This document shows, one piece after another, positions 37,551-46,387 of a stretch of 64,000 nt of DNA. The position numbers and the translations under genes were made by a program. The DNA comes from Gammaproteobacteria bacterium HGW-Gammaproteobacteria-1 (GTDB lineage Bacteria; Pseudomonadota; Gammaproteobacteria; Thiohalomonadales; Thiohalomonadaceae), in the NCBI GenBank assembly GCA_002840095.1, contig PGZL01000006.1:1-64000 (forward strand), in the 5' to 3' direction. Every line of letters begins with the position of its first letter. Position 1 is the first letter of the stretch. Under the pieces are notes generated by a model. It worked only from the letters and a program-made list of their open reading frames with translations. It was not told the DNA's origin and searched no databases.

Positions 37551-38706
37551 ATTGCGTAATCTCTTGTAGCGCATCGAGCAGGCGATCGACCTGCGCCGTG
37601 GTGTGCGCGGCGGAGAGGGTGATGCGCAGGCGCGCGGTGCCGTCGGGCACGGTGGGCGGACGGATGGCGCTGATCAGTATGCCTTCTGCCAGCAGCGCCT
37701 CCGACAATCTGACCGCCGTTGCGGAGTCGCCCACCAGCAGAGGCTGAATGGCGGTGGGTGATTCCATCAGCTTGAGTCCGAGCTGCTGCGCGCCGTCACG
37801 GAAGCGTTGCACCAGCGCAGCGAGATGGGCGCGGCGTGCGGCCCCTTCGTCCGATTGGATGACGCGCAGGCTGGCGCGCGTGGCTTCCGCCACCGCCGGC
37901 GGCAGGGCGGTGGTGTAGATGTAGGGACGCGCCTGCTGGATCAGGGTTTCGATCATCACTTCATCGGCGGCGACGAAGGCGCCGAAGCTGCCGAAGCCCT
38001 TGCCCAGGGTGCCGACCAGCAGCGGCAGCTCGCGCGGCGTGATGCCGCACACTTCCATCGAGCCGCGGCCGTGTTCGCCGATGACGCCGAGGCCATGGGC
38101 GTCGTCCATCATCAGCCAGGCGTCGTGTTGTTGCGCCGCGTCGGCCAGTGCGCGCAGCGGCGCGATGTCGCCGTCCATGCTGAACACGCCGTCGGTGACG
38201 ATCAGTTTGCGCTGCGCTTTGCTTTCAGCCAGGCGTTCGCCGAGCACGGAGACATCGCCGTGGGGAAAGCGTTGCAGGCGTGCCCGCGACAGCAGGCCGG
38301 CATCGAGCAGCGAGGCGTGATTGAGGCGATCCTCGAACACCGCATCGCCCGCACCGCACAGCGCGCTCACGGCGCCGAGGTTGGCCATGTAGCCGGTGGA
38401 GAACAACAGGGCGCGCGCATAGCCGGTGAAGGCGGCCAGTTCCTCTTCCAGCGCGTGGTGCGGCGTCATGTGACCGGTGACCAGGTGCGCCGCGCCGGAA
38501 CCGGCGCCGTACTGCGCCGCGCCGCGCTGCATGGCGGCGATCACCTCGGGATGATTGGCCAGGCCGAGATAGTCATTGGAACAGAAGGACAGCAGGCGTC
38601 GGCCGTCGACGACGATCTCCGCCCCCTGCGCCGAGTCGACGACGCGGCGGCGGCGGTACAGATGCTCCGCCTGGCGCCGTTGCAGTTCTTTTTCCAGGTC
38701 GATCAT
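37549..38706 (-). CDS. bioF: 8-amino-7-oxononanoate synthase
   Basis: A 385-residue PLP enzyme that condenses pimeloyl-ACP with alanine. The Schiff-base lysine sits in VGTLGKGFGSFGAF. Other alpha-oxoamine synthase motifs (CSNDYLGLANHPEV, DDAHGLGVIGEHGRG) are intact. The start ATG 38706 has CAGG about 8 nt upstream, between it and the repeat. Full length. Confidence 0.96.
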   Translation of the reverse strand: MIDLEKELQRRQAEHLYRRRRVVDSAQGAEIVVDGRRLLSFCSNDYLGLANHPEVIAAMQRGAAQYGAGSGAAHLVTGHMTPHHALEEELAAFTGYARALLFSTGYMANLGAVSALCGAGDAVFEDRLNHASLLDAGLLSRARLQRFPHGDVSVLGERLAESKAQRKLIVTDGVFSMDGDIAPLRALADAAQQHDAWLMMDDAHGLGVIGEHGRGSMEVCGITPRELPLLVGTLGKGFGSFGAFVAADEVMIETLIQQARPYIYTTALPPAVAEATRASLRVIQSDEGAARRAHLAALVQRFRDGAQQLGLKLMESPTAIQPLLVGDSATAVRLSEALLAEGILISAIRPPTVPDGTARLRITLSAAHTTAQVDRLLDALQEITQ

Positions 38707-38717
38707 GAAAAACCTGC

Positions 38718-38847
38718 CGCGGAGGCGCAGAGACGCAGAGAACGGAAGTTATTCATGTCAGTGAATCGAAATCAGCGACGGCAGCGCGCGATGACATTGA
38801 AATTACAGTTCACAGTTTTTCTCCGCGCCTCTGCGTCTCTGCGACAG
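38718..38847. repeat. AACGCAGAG-type inverted repeat (bioB-bioF junction)
   Basis: Left arm 38718-38745 (CGCGGAGGCGCAGAGACGC type) and inverted right arm 38821-38847, around ~75 bp of AT-richer sequence. It occupies the complete bioB-bioF gap and ends 7 nt before the bioB stop. Confidence 0.88.
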
Positions 38848-38853
38848 AGATGT

Positions 38854-39834
38854 TCAAGCCGCCGGCGTCAAATCCAGCCGCCGGAACAGTTCGCGGTCGT
38901 GATTAAGCGTCGCGTTGTCGGTGGTGAGCAGGCGATCGCCGTAGAAGATGGAATTGGCGCCGGCGAGGAAGCACAGCGCCTGGGCCTCGTCGTGCATGTT
39001 CTGGCGCCCGGCGGACAGGCGCACGAAGGACGTCGGCATCAGGATGCGCGCCACGGCGATGGTGCGGATGAATTCGAAGATGTCGAGGTCGGGGCTGTCG
39101 GCCAGGGGCGTGCCCGGCACCTTCACCAGCAGGTTGATAGGCACGCTCTGCGGATGCTCCGGCAGGTTGGCCAGTTCCGCCAGCAGGGCGGCGCGATCGG
39201 TGCGCGATTCGCCCATGCCCATGATGCCGCCGGCGCAGACGTTGATGCCCGCCTTGCGCACCTCGGCCAGGGTGTCGAGGCGTTCGTCGTAGGTGCGGGT
39301 GGTAACCACCTTGTCGTAATACTCGCGCGAGGTGTCGAGGTTGTGGTTGTAGTAGTCGAGGCCGGCGTCCTTCAGCTTGCTCACCTGTTCGGTGGTGAGC
39401 ATGCCCAGGGTGACGCAGGTTTCCAGGCCCATGTCCTTCACCTGGCGGATCATCTCCAGCACGGCGTCGAGCTGCTCGTCGCGCGGGTTGCGCCAGGCGG
39501 CGCCCATGCAGAAGCGGGTGGCGCCGCCGTCCTTGGCCTTTTTCGCCTCGGCCACCACCAGGTCCACTTCCATCAGGGTGTCGCGCTCCAGCTTCACCTT
39601 CTTTTCGTGGTGGGCGCTCTGCGAGCAATAGCCGCAGTTCTCGGCACAGCCGCCGGTCTTGATGTTGAGCAGGCTGGAGGCCTGGATCACCGAGGGGTCG
39701 AAGTGCTGGCGGTGCACCTGCTGGGCCTGCCACATGAGTTCCACGAACGGGGTGTTGAACAGCGTCTCCACCTCGGCGACTTTCCAGTCGTGGCGCAGGG
39801 TGGGCTGGGCTTGGCGTTGGGCGGCCTGGGGCAT
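38854..39834 (-). CDS. bioB: biotin synthase
   Basis: A 326-residue radical-SAM enzyme that inserts sulfur into dethiobiotin. The [4Fe-4S]/SAM motif CAENCGYC is intact, as are the further Cys, Asn and Arg ligands of the [2Fe-2S] site (YYNHNLDTS, conserved Arg near the C-terminus). Two in-frame ATGs lie six bases apart. The second (39834) is chosen because GGAG stands 7 nt before it but only about 1 nt before the first (39840). First gene of the biotin group, with its own promoter and a putative BirA operator. Confidence 0.96.
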   Translation of the reverse strand: MPQAAQRQAQPTLRHDWKVAEVETLFNTPFVELMWQAQQVHRQHFDPSVIQASSLLNIKTGGCAENCGYCSQSAHHEKKVKLERDTLMEVDLVVAEAKKAKDGGATRFCMGAAWRNPRDEQLDAVLEMIRQVKDMGLETCVTLGMLTTEQVSKLKDAGLDYYNHNLDTSREYYDKVVTTRTYDERLDTLAEVRKAGINVCAGGIMGMGESRTDRAALLAELANLPEHPQSVPINLLVKVPGTPLADSPDLDIFEFIRTIAVARILMPTSFVRLSAGRQNMHDEAQALCFLAGANSIFYGDRLLTTDNATLNHDRELFRRLDLTPAA

Positions 39835-39873
39835 GTTCATTCTCCGGAAACGGCGCGTACAATGAGGCCCGGC

Positions 39874-39902
39874 AGTATTCCCACCCATGGACGGGTTGTC
39901 AA
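39874..39902 (-). promoter_or_regulatory. predicted sigma70 promoter of bioB
   Basis: Minus-strand TTGACA (39902-39897) and AATACT (39879-39874) with a 17-nt spacer, 40 nt upstream of the bioB start. The -35 lies inside the putative BirA operator. Confidence 0.65.
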
Positions 39903-39928
39903 ATGAAACGGATTCATCTGGTTGACGA
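39896..39928. promoter_or_regulatory. candidate BirA operator (bioO) between bioB and comF
   Basis: The imperfect dyad TTGTCAAAT-N15-GGTTGACGA resembles the proteobacterial BirA site TTGTAAACC-N14-16-GGTTTACAA: the half-sites keep TTGT.AA and GGTT.AC, and the substitutions are nearly symmetrical. It overlaps the bioB -35 and the comF start codon. Binding of BirA-biotinyl-AMP would repress bioB. Confidence 0.55.
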
Positions 39929-40619
39929 TTGTATAAATTATGTACAGTCACTGCTCTATCCCCCCACCTGCCTGCTGTGCGGGGCGCCCGGCGCGGACGG
40001 CCTCGATCTCTGTCCCGGTTGCCTGCGATCCCTGCCCTGGAATACCGCGTGCTGCGTCCGTTGCGCCGCGCCGCTGCCCGCAGCGGGCCTTTGCGGCCAG
40101 TGCCTGAAGCGCCCGCCATCCTTTGATGCCGCCCTGACGCCGCTGCTCTACCGGCCGCCCCTGGACTGGCTGTTGCAGGGTTACAAGTTCAATCGGCGCC
40201 TGCCGCCCGGGCGCGTGCTGGCGGAGCTGCTGCGACGCCACCTGCTGCGCCACGTCGATACCCTGCCCGACCTGATCCTGCCGGTGCCCCTGCATCCGGC
40301 CCGCCTGCGCGAGCGCGGCTACAACCAGGCGCTGGAACTGGCGCGTCCCCTGGCGCGGGCTCTCGATATACCCCTGGCGGCCGGACTGGCACGGCGTATC
40401 CGCGCCACCGCCACCCAGTCCCTGCTTCCCGCCGAGGAGCGGCGCCGCAACGTGCGCGGCGCCTTCGAGCTGGCCGGCCCCCTGCGCGCGCGGCATGTGG
40501 CCATCGTCGATGACGTCATCGCCACCGGCTCCACCGTGGGCGAGCTGGCGCGGTTGCTGCGCCGCGCCGGGGCGGAGCGCGTCGAGGTGTGGGCGGTGGC
40601 GCGGGCGGGGCGGAGCTGA
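39903..40619 (+). CDS. comF: ComF-family phosphoribosyltransferase-like protein
   Basis: A 238-residue ComF homologue needed for DNA uptake in naturally competent relatives; its enzymatic activity is unproved. The N-terminal zinc-ribbon Cys pairs are CLLCG, CPGC, CVRC and CGQC. The middle carries [16 protein letters not shown], and the C-terminal PRPP-binding motif is [14 protein letters not shown]. It diverges from bioB, and the putative BirA site covers its start codon. Confidence 0.92.
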   Translation: MKRIHLVDDCINYVQSLLYPPTCLLCGAPGADGLDLCPGCLRSLPWNTACCVRCAAPLPAAGLCGQCLKRPPSFDAALTPLLYRPPLDWLLQGYKFNRRLPPGRVLAELLRRHLLRHVDTLPDLILPVPLHPARLRERGYNQALELARPLARALDIPLAAGLARRIRATATQSLLPAEERRRNVRGAFELAGPLRARHVAIVDDVIATGSTVGELARLLRRAGAERVEVWAVARAGRS

Positions 40620-40703
40620 GTGGCGGGCTTTGGCGGTGAACCCGGCGACATCCTTGTTGCCGGGTGAGGGGGGCGGCCGTGGTTGCGACGGGCCGGGGCG
40701 GAT

Positions 40704-42569
40704 TCAGAGACGGAAACGCTGCATCAGCCCCTGCAGTTCGTTGGCGAGGTGGGCCAGCTCGTCGCTAGCCGCCTCCGTCTGGGTGGCGCCGGCAGCCGAC
40801 TGATCGGCGATCTGGCTGATGTTGACGATGTTGCGGTTAATCTCTTCGGCCACGGCGTTTTGCTCTTCGGCGGCGCTGGCGATCTGGGCGTTCATGTCGG
40901 ATATGGTTCCGACCGCCTGACTGATGCTTTGCAGCGCGTGTCCGGCATTGGCGGCGTAGTCGACGCTTTGCTGGGCCTTGCTGCGCCCGGCGTCCATCAC
41001 GTTTACGGCATTTCCGGCGGCCTCTTGCAGGCGTCCAATGATTTCCTGAATTTCCTGCGTGGACTGCTGCGTGCGGTTGGCGAGGGTTCGTACCTCGTCG
41101 GCCACCACGGCGAAGCCGCGCCCCGCCTCCCCGGCCCGGGCGGCCTCGATGGCTGCATTGAGGGCGAGCAGATTGGTTTGTTCGGCGATGCCGCGTATCA
41201 CATCCAGCACCACGCCTATGCCGTTGGCGTCGTCTTTCAGGCGATCAATGACCACGGCAGCCTGCTCGACCTCGGCGGCCAGATCGGCGATCACGTGTTC
41301 CGCCTGACTGACAACCTGCCGGCCGGTGAGCGCCTCCTGATTGGCGTTGTGAGCCGCTTCGGCGGCATTGTTGGCGCTGCGCGCGACCTCCTGCACGGTG
41401 GCGGCCATCTGATTCATTGCGGTCGCCACCTGATCGGTTTCCGATTGCTGGCGCTGCGCCCCCGTGCTGGCCTGTACGGTAACCGCAGAGAGTTGTTCCG
41501 CTGCGGTTGCGAGACGGCCGGTGGAACCGGTCATCTGGCCTATCATGTCGTGCAGCTTGTTTACCATTTCGCGCATGGCGCCGAGCAGCTGGCTGGTTTC
41601 ATCCCGGCCGCTTACCTGAATATTGGCGGTGAGATCGCCTTCGGCGATGCCGTGCATGACGCCGATGGCATCGTGCAGCGGGCGGAAGGCGCGCCGGGTA
41701 TACCAGTACAGTCCCAGCAGGCTGAGCGCCACGACCACGAAGGTGATGAGATAGGCGGTGCGATCGATGAACTGCTGGGCCCGGTAGCTATCGTTGTAAT
41801 CCTTGGCGCTGGCCAGCCAGGCGATGGTTTCACCGTCGGCCCCCTTGAGCGGTTGCACCACCAGCGAATAATAGGCGTCGCCCTGTCGCACCATACTCAT
41901 GGAGTGAGGGGCGGCAGAGGGCAACTGCAGCGGCAGGGACTGGCGCATGGCATCGTCGGTGGCGTATTCCACCGCGCCGTTGGTCGCGAGGATGAAGGCT
42001 TCGGCCTGATCGTTGTCTTTGAAATCACCGAGGGCGGCGGAGAGGTCTTGGGTAAAAACACCGGCCCCGATCGGCTGGCCGCGAACGTAGAGGGGGAAGG
42101 CCACCACCAGCCGCAGTTGATTGTTCTGATCCCGTTCCAGTCCACGCATGGTTTTCCGTTCCCGCAGCGCGGCCTGGGCGAGGGCTGAAGACAGCCTGCC
42201 GCTACCTTCATCCGGCGCGGCAAAAACAATGTCCAGGTCGAGGCTGACGAGATACATCCCCGTCAATATCGCCGAGGCGCTGAGACGGTTGAAGGTCGGG
42301 CGCACACTGGCCGCCAGCGCCTGCCGATCATTTTGGCGCAGGCCTTCGATGGTATCGCGGTCGCGGGCGAGTCCGCCCATGCCGGACTGCATTTGAGCGA
42401 GCTGCGCAGCCACGATTTTCTGCCATAGAGCGGCCTTGCCGTTGATGGTGGCGGCCTGGAAGCGTTCTTCGACGCGATCCTGGGACAAACTGGCCGTGAT
42501 CATGAGAACGGTGGTTACCAGAAGAATGGCCAGGACGGCCACAGCGGTAATGCGAAACCTGAGAGTCAT
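40704..42569 (-). CDS. methyl-accepting chemotaxis protein
   Basis: A 621-residue membrane chemoreceptor. TM1 is at about residues 8-27, a ~245-residue periplasmic sensor of the Cache type spans about 30-275 ([20 protein letters not shown] region), TM2 is at about 280-300, then a HAMP domain and a long signalling coiled coil. The hairpin tip [19 protein letters not shown], which contacts CheA/CheW, is perfectly conserved. No C-terminal CheR pentapeptide is present. The ligand is unknown. It lies 138 bp downstream of the rhodanese gene on the same strand. Confidence 0.93.
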   Translation of the reverse strand: MTLRFRITAVAVLAILLVTTVLMITASLSQDRVEERFQAATINGKAALWQKIVAAQLAQMQSGMGGLARDRDTIEGLRQNDRQALAASVRPTFNRLSASAILTGMYLVSLDLDIVFAAPDEGSGRLSSALAQAALRERKTMRGLERDQNNQLRLVVAFPLYVRGQPIGAGVFTQDLSAALGDFKDNDQAEAFILATNGAVEYATDDAMRQSLPLQLPSAAPHSMSMVRQGDAYYSLVVQPLKGADGETIAWLASAKDYNDSYRAQQFIDRTAYLITFVVVALSLLGLYWYTRRAFRPLHDAIGVMHGIAEGDLTANIQVSGRDETSQLLGAMREMVNKLHDMIGQMTGSTGRLATAAEQLSAVTVQASTGAQRQQSETDQVATAMNQMAATVQEVARSANNAAEAAHNANQEALTGRQVVSQAEHVIADLAAEVEQAAVVIDRLKDDANGIGVVLDVIRGIAEQTNLLALNAAIEAARAGEAGRGFAVVADEVRTLANRTQQSTQEIQEIIGRLQEAAGNAVNVMDAGRSKAQQSVDYAANAGHALQSISQAVGTISDMNAQIASAAEEQNAVAEEINRNIVNISQIADQSAAGATQTEAASDELAHLANELQGLMQRFRL

Positions 42570-42707
42570 GAAGCGGCTCCTGTGACGACCGGAGGTGGAA
42601 TTTCAAGGGTTGGCATGGGCACGGGGAGTCACCGGGGTTGTGCCCCGTTGCGCCAGGTACTGAGGGTGCCCGGACCCGCGAACAACGGGTCCGGGCCGGT
42701 GCCAGGC

Positions 42708-43157
42708 CTATTCCACCGGGTAGCCGGTGGCCTTCCAGTCGGGGAAGCCAAGACGGTAGTAATGAATCTTGGTGAAACCCCATTTCACGGCACGTTCCGC
42801 AGCGGCGGCGGTGCGCCAGCAACTGGTGCTGTTGCAGTAGAAGACGGCTTCCACATCCTTGCCGCCGAGGAGCTTGAGCAGGCTGGCTTCGGTGAAGGGG
42901 CTTTCCGCCTCGTTCTTCTGAATGGTGAGATTGATGGCGCCGGGGATGCGGCCCACTTCATAGTCACTGGCGATGCGCACGTCCACAAACATCACGCCGC
43001 GTTCAAACATCGCATGGGCCTGGGCGGCATCGACATAGGTTGTTCCCGGGATGGTCTCCGGGGAGACATAGGCTGCGGCCAGACTGCTGCCGGCGAAGAT
43101 GGAAAGCGCAAGGGCCAGAAGTGCGGCCAGGTGGCGGATAGAGCGGTTGTTGGTCAT
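42708..43157 (-). CDS. exported rhodanese-domain protein
   Basis: A 149-residue periplasmic protein: signal peptide (about 1-28) and a single rhodanese domain with VFVDVRIASDYEVGRIPGA-like substrate-side block (FVDVR, GRIPGAINL). The active-site loop begins FYCNSTSCW, giving Cys as the sulfur acceptor; the loop is not the classic CRxGx[RS], so specificity may differ. It could transfer sulfane sulfur or act in redox repair. The promoter region is shared with the divergent iron transporter. Confidence 0.85.
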   Translation of the reverse strand: MTNNRSIRHLAALLALALSIFAGSSLAAAYVSPETIPGTTYVDAAQAHAMFERGVMFVDVRIASDYEVGRIPGAINLTIQKNEAESPFTEASLLKLLGGKDVEAVFYCNSTSCWRTAAAAERAVKWGFTKIHYYRLGFPDWKATGYPVE

Positions 43158-43356
43158 TATTTTTTCCTCGCTTATTTATTTTTCACGGCCTGCCCGGCAT
43201 CAGCGGCCGGGGCAGGCGCCGCTTGGGGCGGATGGGCCGATAAATTGATAAATATAAAAATACAGCACAGACAGTGTGGTTATAGCGCGCCCGTCATGGT
43301 GATGACAAGAGGGTGGCGGCGATCGCGGACTGAAGCGGGGGGATGTTGCGCAGGGC

Positions 43357-43396
43357 TTGACATGTCTCCGTTAGTTAATGAGAATCCTTCTCAATA
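43357..43396 (+). promoter_or_regulatory. promoter with Fur box upstream of the iron ABC operon
   Basis: TTGACA (43357-43362), 17-nt spacer, GAGAAT (43380-43385). Overlapping the -10 is AATGAGAA-TCC-TTCTCAATA (43377-43396), an inverted repeat of the Fur-box type. Iron-replete Fur would block transcription of the substrate-binding protein gene 60 bp downstream. Confidence 0.8.
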
Positions 43397-43450
43397 GCAT
43401 TGGCGTGCGTGACCTTCCAGGCGCAGCCCACCCATCAACCACAGGAGTAC

Positions 43451-44488
43451 ATGGCCATGTTTTTATCCCGCCGCTGTTTTCTGAGTGCCGCCGCCCTGGC
43501 AGGTGTCTTCTTCCTGGGGGGGCAGGCCCTGGCCGCCGGCGAGGTCAACCTGTATTCCGCGCGCCAGGAGGCGCTGATCAAGCCGCTGCTGGACCGGTTC
43601 AGCGCGGCGACCGGCATCAAGGTCAATCTGGTGTCGGCCAAGGCTGACGCCCTGTTGCAGCGCCTCAAGAGCGAGAGCCGCAACAGTCCGGCCGACGTGC
43701 TGCTCACCGTGGATGCCGGCAACCTGCATGCGGCGCAGGCGGCGGGCGTGTTGCAGCCCGTGCGTTCCCGCGTGCTGGAGGAAACCATTCCCGCCACCTA
43801 CCGCGACCCCGCCGGCCACTGGTTCGGCCTGTCCCTGCGCGCCCGCCCGGTCATGTACGTGAAGGGCAGGGTCGACCCGGCGGAGCTGTCCACCTACGAG
43901 GCGCTGGCCGAGCCCAAGTGGAAGGGCCGCATCTGCATCCGCTCCTCCGACAACGTCTACAACCAGTCGCTGGTCGGCGCGATGATCGCCACCCGCGGCG
44001 AGGCGGCGACGGAAACCTGGGTCCGCGGCTTCGTCGCCAACTTCGCCCGCAAACCGCAGGGCGGCGACCGCGATCAGCTCAAGGCGGCGGTGGCCGGCCA
44101 ATGCGACATCGCCATCGCCAACACCTACTACCTGGCGCAGATGCTGGAATCGGGCAAGGCGGACGAAAAGGCCGTGGCGGAGAAGATCGCCGTGTTCTGG
44201 CCCAACCAGGCCGAGCGCGGCGTGCACGTCAACATCAGTGGTGCCGGCGTCACCGCCGCCGCGTCCAACCGCGATAACGCCGTGCGTCTGCTGGAGTTTC
44301 TCGCCGGCGCGGAGGCGCAGCAGTGGTATGCGGAAACCAATCAGGAATACCCGGTGCGCGACGGCATTGCCCTGAGCGCGACCCTGCGCGGCTTCGGCGA
44401 GTTCCGCGCCGACAACGTGAACATGGCGAAGCTGGGCGAGTTCAATGCCGCCGCCGTGCGACTGATGGATCGTGCGGGCTGGCGGTAA
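43451..44488 (+). CDS. fbpA: ferric-iron ABC transporter substrate-binding protein
   Basis: A 345-residue periplasmic binding protein of the FbpA/FutA class (class D, extracellular solute-binding). The signal peptide covers about residues 1-29 (SAAALAGVFFLGGQALA). The N-lobe starts EVNLYSARQEALI, typical for Fe(III) binders, and the paired tyrosines expected to bind iron lie in NTYYLAQML. The start codon is uncertain: ATG 43451 or 43457, both after AGGAG. A Fur box controls it. It is the first gene of fbpABC; the three genes are separated by repeats. Confidence 0.9.
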   Translation: MAMFLSRRCFLSAAALAGVFFLGGQALAAGEVNLYSARQEALIKPLLDRFSAATGIKVNLVSAKADALLQRLKSESRNSPADVLLTVDAGNLHAAQAAGVLQPVRSRVLEETIPATYRDPAGHWFGLSLRARPVMYVKGRVDPAELSTYEALAEPKWKGRICIRSSDNVYNQSLVGAMIATRGEAATETWVRGFVANFARKPQGGDRDQLKAAVAGQCDIAIANTYYLAQMLESGKADEKAVAEKIAVFWPNQAERGVHVNISGAGVTAAASNRDNAVRLLEFLAGAEAQQWYAETNQEYPVRDGIALSATLRGFGEFRADNVNMAKLGEFNAAAVRLMDRAGWR

Positions 44489-44586
44489 GGCAGATACAAG
44501 TTCCAAGATGCAAGTGACAAGGAATGAGGGGCCAAGGGTGCGGGGCACATATCACCTCGTTTCTTGTTCGCCCCGCCTGTATTCTT
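44489..44586. repeat. degenerate ATACAAG-type inverted repeat (fbpA-fbpB junction)
   Basis: Left arm 44491-44522 with GATACAAG, GATGCAAG and GTGACAAG units. The right arm (44552-44586) is a weaker inverted match (TTCTTGT, TGTATTCTTG). It fills the gap between the two genes. Confidence 0.7.
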
Positions 44587-44594
44587 GAGTGTCT

Positions 44595-46280
44595 ATGACT
44601 TCTGCTGCCGTCACTCCACTCCCCGCCATCAAGGCACTGCCGCGCCCTGACCCCTGGCGCAGCGGCGTGGTGCTGGCCGCGCTGCTGCTGGCGCTGCCGG
44701 TGATCGTGGTGTTCAGCTTTGTGTTCGTGCCGGCGGGCGAGGTGTGGCTGCACCTGAAGCAGACGGTGCTGCAGGAGTACATCACCAACTCGCTGGTCCT
44801 GCTGTTCGGCGTCGGCATCGGCGTGCTTGCCATCGGCATCCCCGCGGCGTGGATGGTGAGCCTGTGCGAGTTTCCCGGCCGGCGCTGGTTCGAATGGGGC
44901 CTGCTGCTGCCCATGGCGATGCCGGCCTACATCATCGCCTACACCTACACCGGCATGCTGGATTTCGCCGGGCCGGTGCAGACGCAGCTGCGCGACTGGT
45001 TCGGTTGGGGCTACGGCGACTACTGGTTCCCCGACATCCGCTCCCTGCCCGGCGCGGTGCTGATGCTGTCGCTGGTGCTGTATCCCTATGTGTATCTGCT
45101 GTCGCGCGCGGCGTTTCTGGAACAGTCGATCTGCGTGCTGGAGGTGTCGCGCACCCTCGGCACCGGGCCCTGGGCCGGTTTTGCCCGCGTCGCCCTGCCC
45201 CTGGCGCGCCCGGCAATCATCACCGGCCTGTCGCTGGCCCTGATGGAGACGCTGGCCGATTACGGTACGGTGCAGTATTTCGGCCTCGCCACCTTCACCA
45301 CCGGCATCTTCCGCACCTGGTTCGGCCTCGGCGATCCGGCGGCGGCCGCGCAGCTGTCGGCGGTGCTGATGAGTTTCGTGTTCGTTTTGATCCTGCTGGA
45401 GCGCTGGTCGCGCCGTCGTGCGCGTTTTCACCACACCAGCACGCGCTATTCCCACCTGCCGCGCTATCAGCTGCGCGGCTGGCGCCGTGCCGGTGCCATC
45501 GTCGGCTGTTCCATCCCGGTGCTGTTCGGCTTCCTGCTGCCGGCGGTGCAGCTGGGTGCCTGGGCGCTCGACACCATGGATGCGTGGCTGAAGAGTGATT
45601 TCTTTATCCTGGTGGGCAACAGCCTGATGCTGGCGGCGCTGACCGCGGCGACCGCCGTGGCGCTGGCCCTGCTCATGGCCTATGGCCGCCGCCTGCGGCC
45701 GTCGAAGCCGGTGGGTCTCGCGGTGCGCGTGGCGAGCATGGGCTATGCGGTGCCGGGCACCGTCATCGCCGTCGGCGTGATCCTGCCCTTCGCCTGGCTG
45801 GACAACACCCTCGATGCCTTCATGCGCGCGCAGTTCGATGTTTCCACCGGGCTGATATTGTCCGGCACGTTGGCGGCGCTGGTGTTCGCCTATTGCGTGC
45901 GTTTCCTCGCCGTGTCGCTCAACACCGTCGAGGCGGGCCTCGGCAAGATCAAACCCTCCATGGACGATGCGGCGCGCTGTCTCGGCCTGCCGCCGCGCCG
46001 CGTGCTGCGCGAAGTGCACATGCCGATCATGCGCGGCAGCCTGCTCACCGCGCTGCTGCTGGTATTCGTCGACGTGTTGAAGGAGCTGCCGGCAACCCTG
46101 ATACTGCGACCATTCAATTTCAACACCCTGGCGGTGCGCACCTTCGAGCTGGCCTCCGACGAGCGCCTGGCCGATTCCGCCAGCGCCGCGCTAGCCATCG
46201 TGCTGGCGGGCATCGTGCCGGTGATCCTGCTGTCGCGCACCATCGGCCGCTCGCGGCCGGGTGCGGCTGAGGGTTCGTAG
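44595..46280 (+). CDS. fbpB: ferric-iron ABC transporter permease (fused two-half)
   Basis: A 561-residue inner-membrane permease with two BPD-transport domains, each with about six TM helices, as in FbpB/AfuB where a single chain replaces a dimer. The EAA motifs that dock the ATPase are visible in the second halves (DEAARCLGLPPRRVLREVHMP-type, near residue 455, and ARTLGTGPW earlier). ATG 44595 is assigned; GTG 44589 is an alternative. Its TAG stop (46278-46280) lies inside the GTAG head of a REP element. Confidence 0.92.
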   Translation: MTSAAVTPLPAIKALPRPDPWRSGVVLAALLLALPVIVVFSFVFVPAGEVWLHLKQTVLQEYITNSLVLLFGVGIGVLAIGIPAAWMVSLCEFPGRRWFEWGLLLPMAMPAYIIAYTYTGMLDFAGPVQTQLRDWFGWGYGDYWFPDIRSLPGAVLMLSLVLYPYVYLLSRAAFLEQSICVLEVSRTLGTGPWAGFARVALPLARPAIITGLSLALMETLADYGTVQYFGLATFTTGIFRTWFGLGDPAAAAQLSAVLMSFVFVLILLERWSRRRARFHHTSTRYSHLPRYQLRGWRRAGAIVGCSIPVLFGFLLPAVQLGAWALDTMDAWLKSDFFILVGNSLMLAALTAATAVALALLMAYGRRLRPSKPVGLAVRVASMGYAVPGTVIAVGVILPFAWLDNTLDAFMRAQFDVSTGLILSGTLAALVFAYCVRFLAVSLNTVEAGLGKIKPSMDDAARCLGLPPRRVLREVHMPIMRGSLLTALLLVFVDVLKELPATLILRPFNFNTLAVRTFELASDERLADSASAALAIVLAGIVPVILLSRTIGRSRPGAAEGS

Positions 46281-46341
46281 GGTGCGCACTGCGCACCATT
46301 TGTCTGACTCGGGAGCGAACGGTGCGCGGTGCGCACCCTAC
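46277..46341. repeat. inverted REP pair (fbpB-fbpC junction)
   Basis: Two REP palindromes of the GTAGGGTGCGCAC type at 46277-46297 and inverted at 46321-46341, separated by 23 bp. The GTAG head of the first contains the fbpB stop codon. Confidence 0.9.
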
Positions 46342-46387
46342 GGCGCTGAGCCTACCGGGGCGGCGTATACAACATAAATATTGGCTC

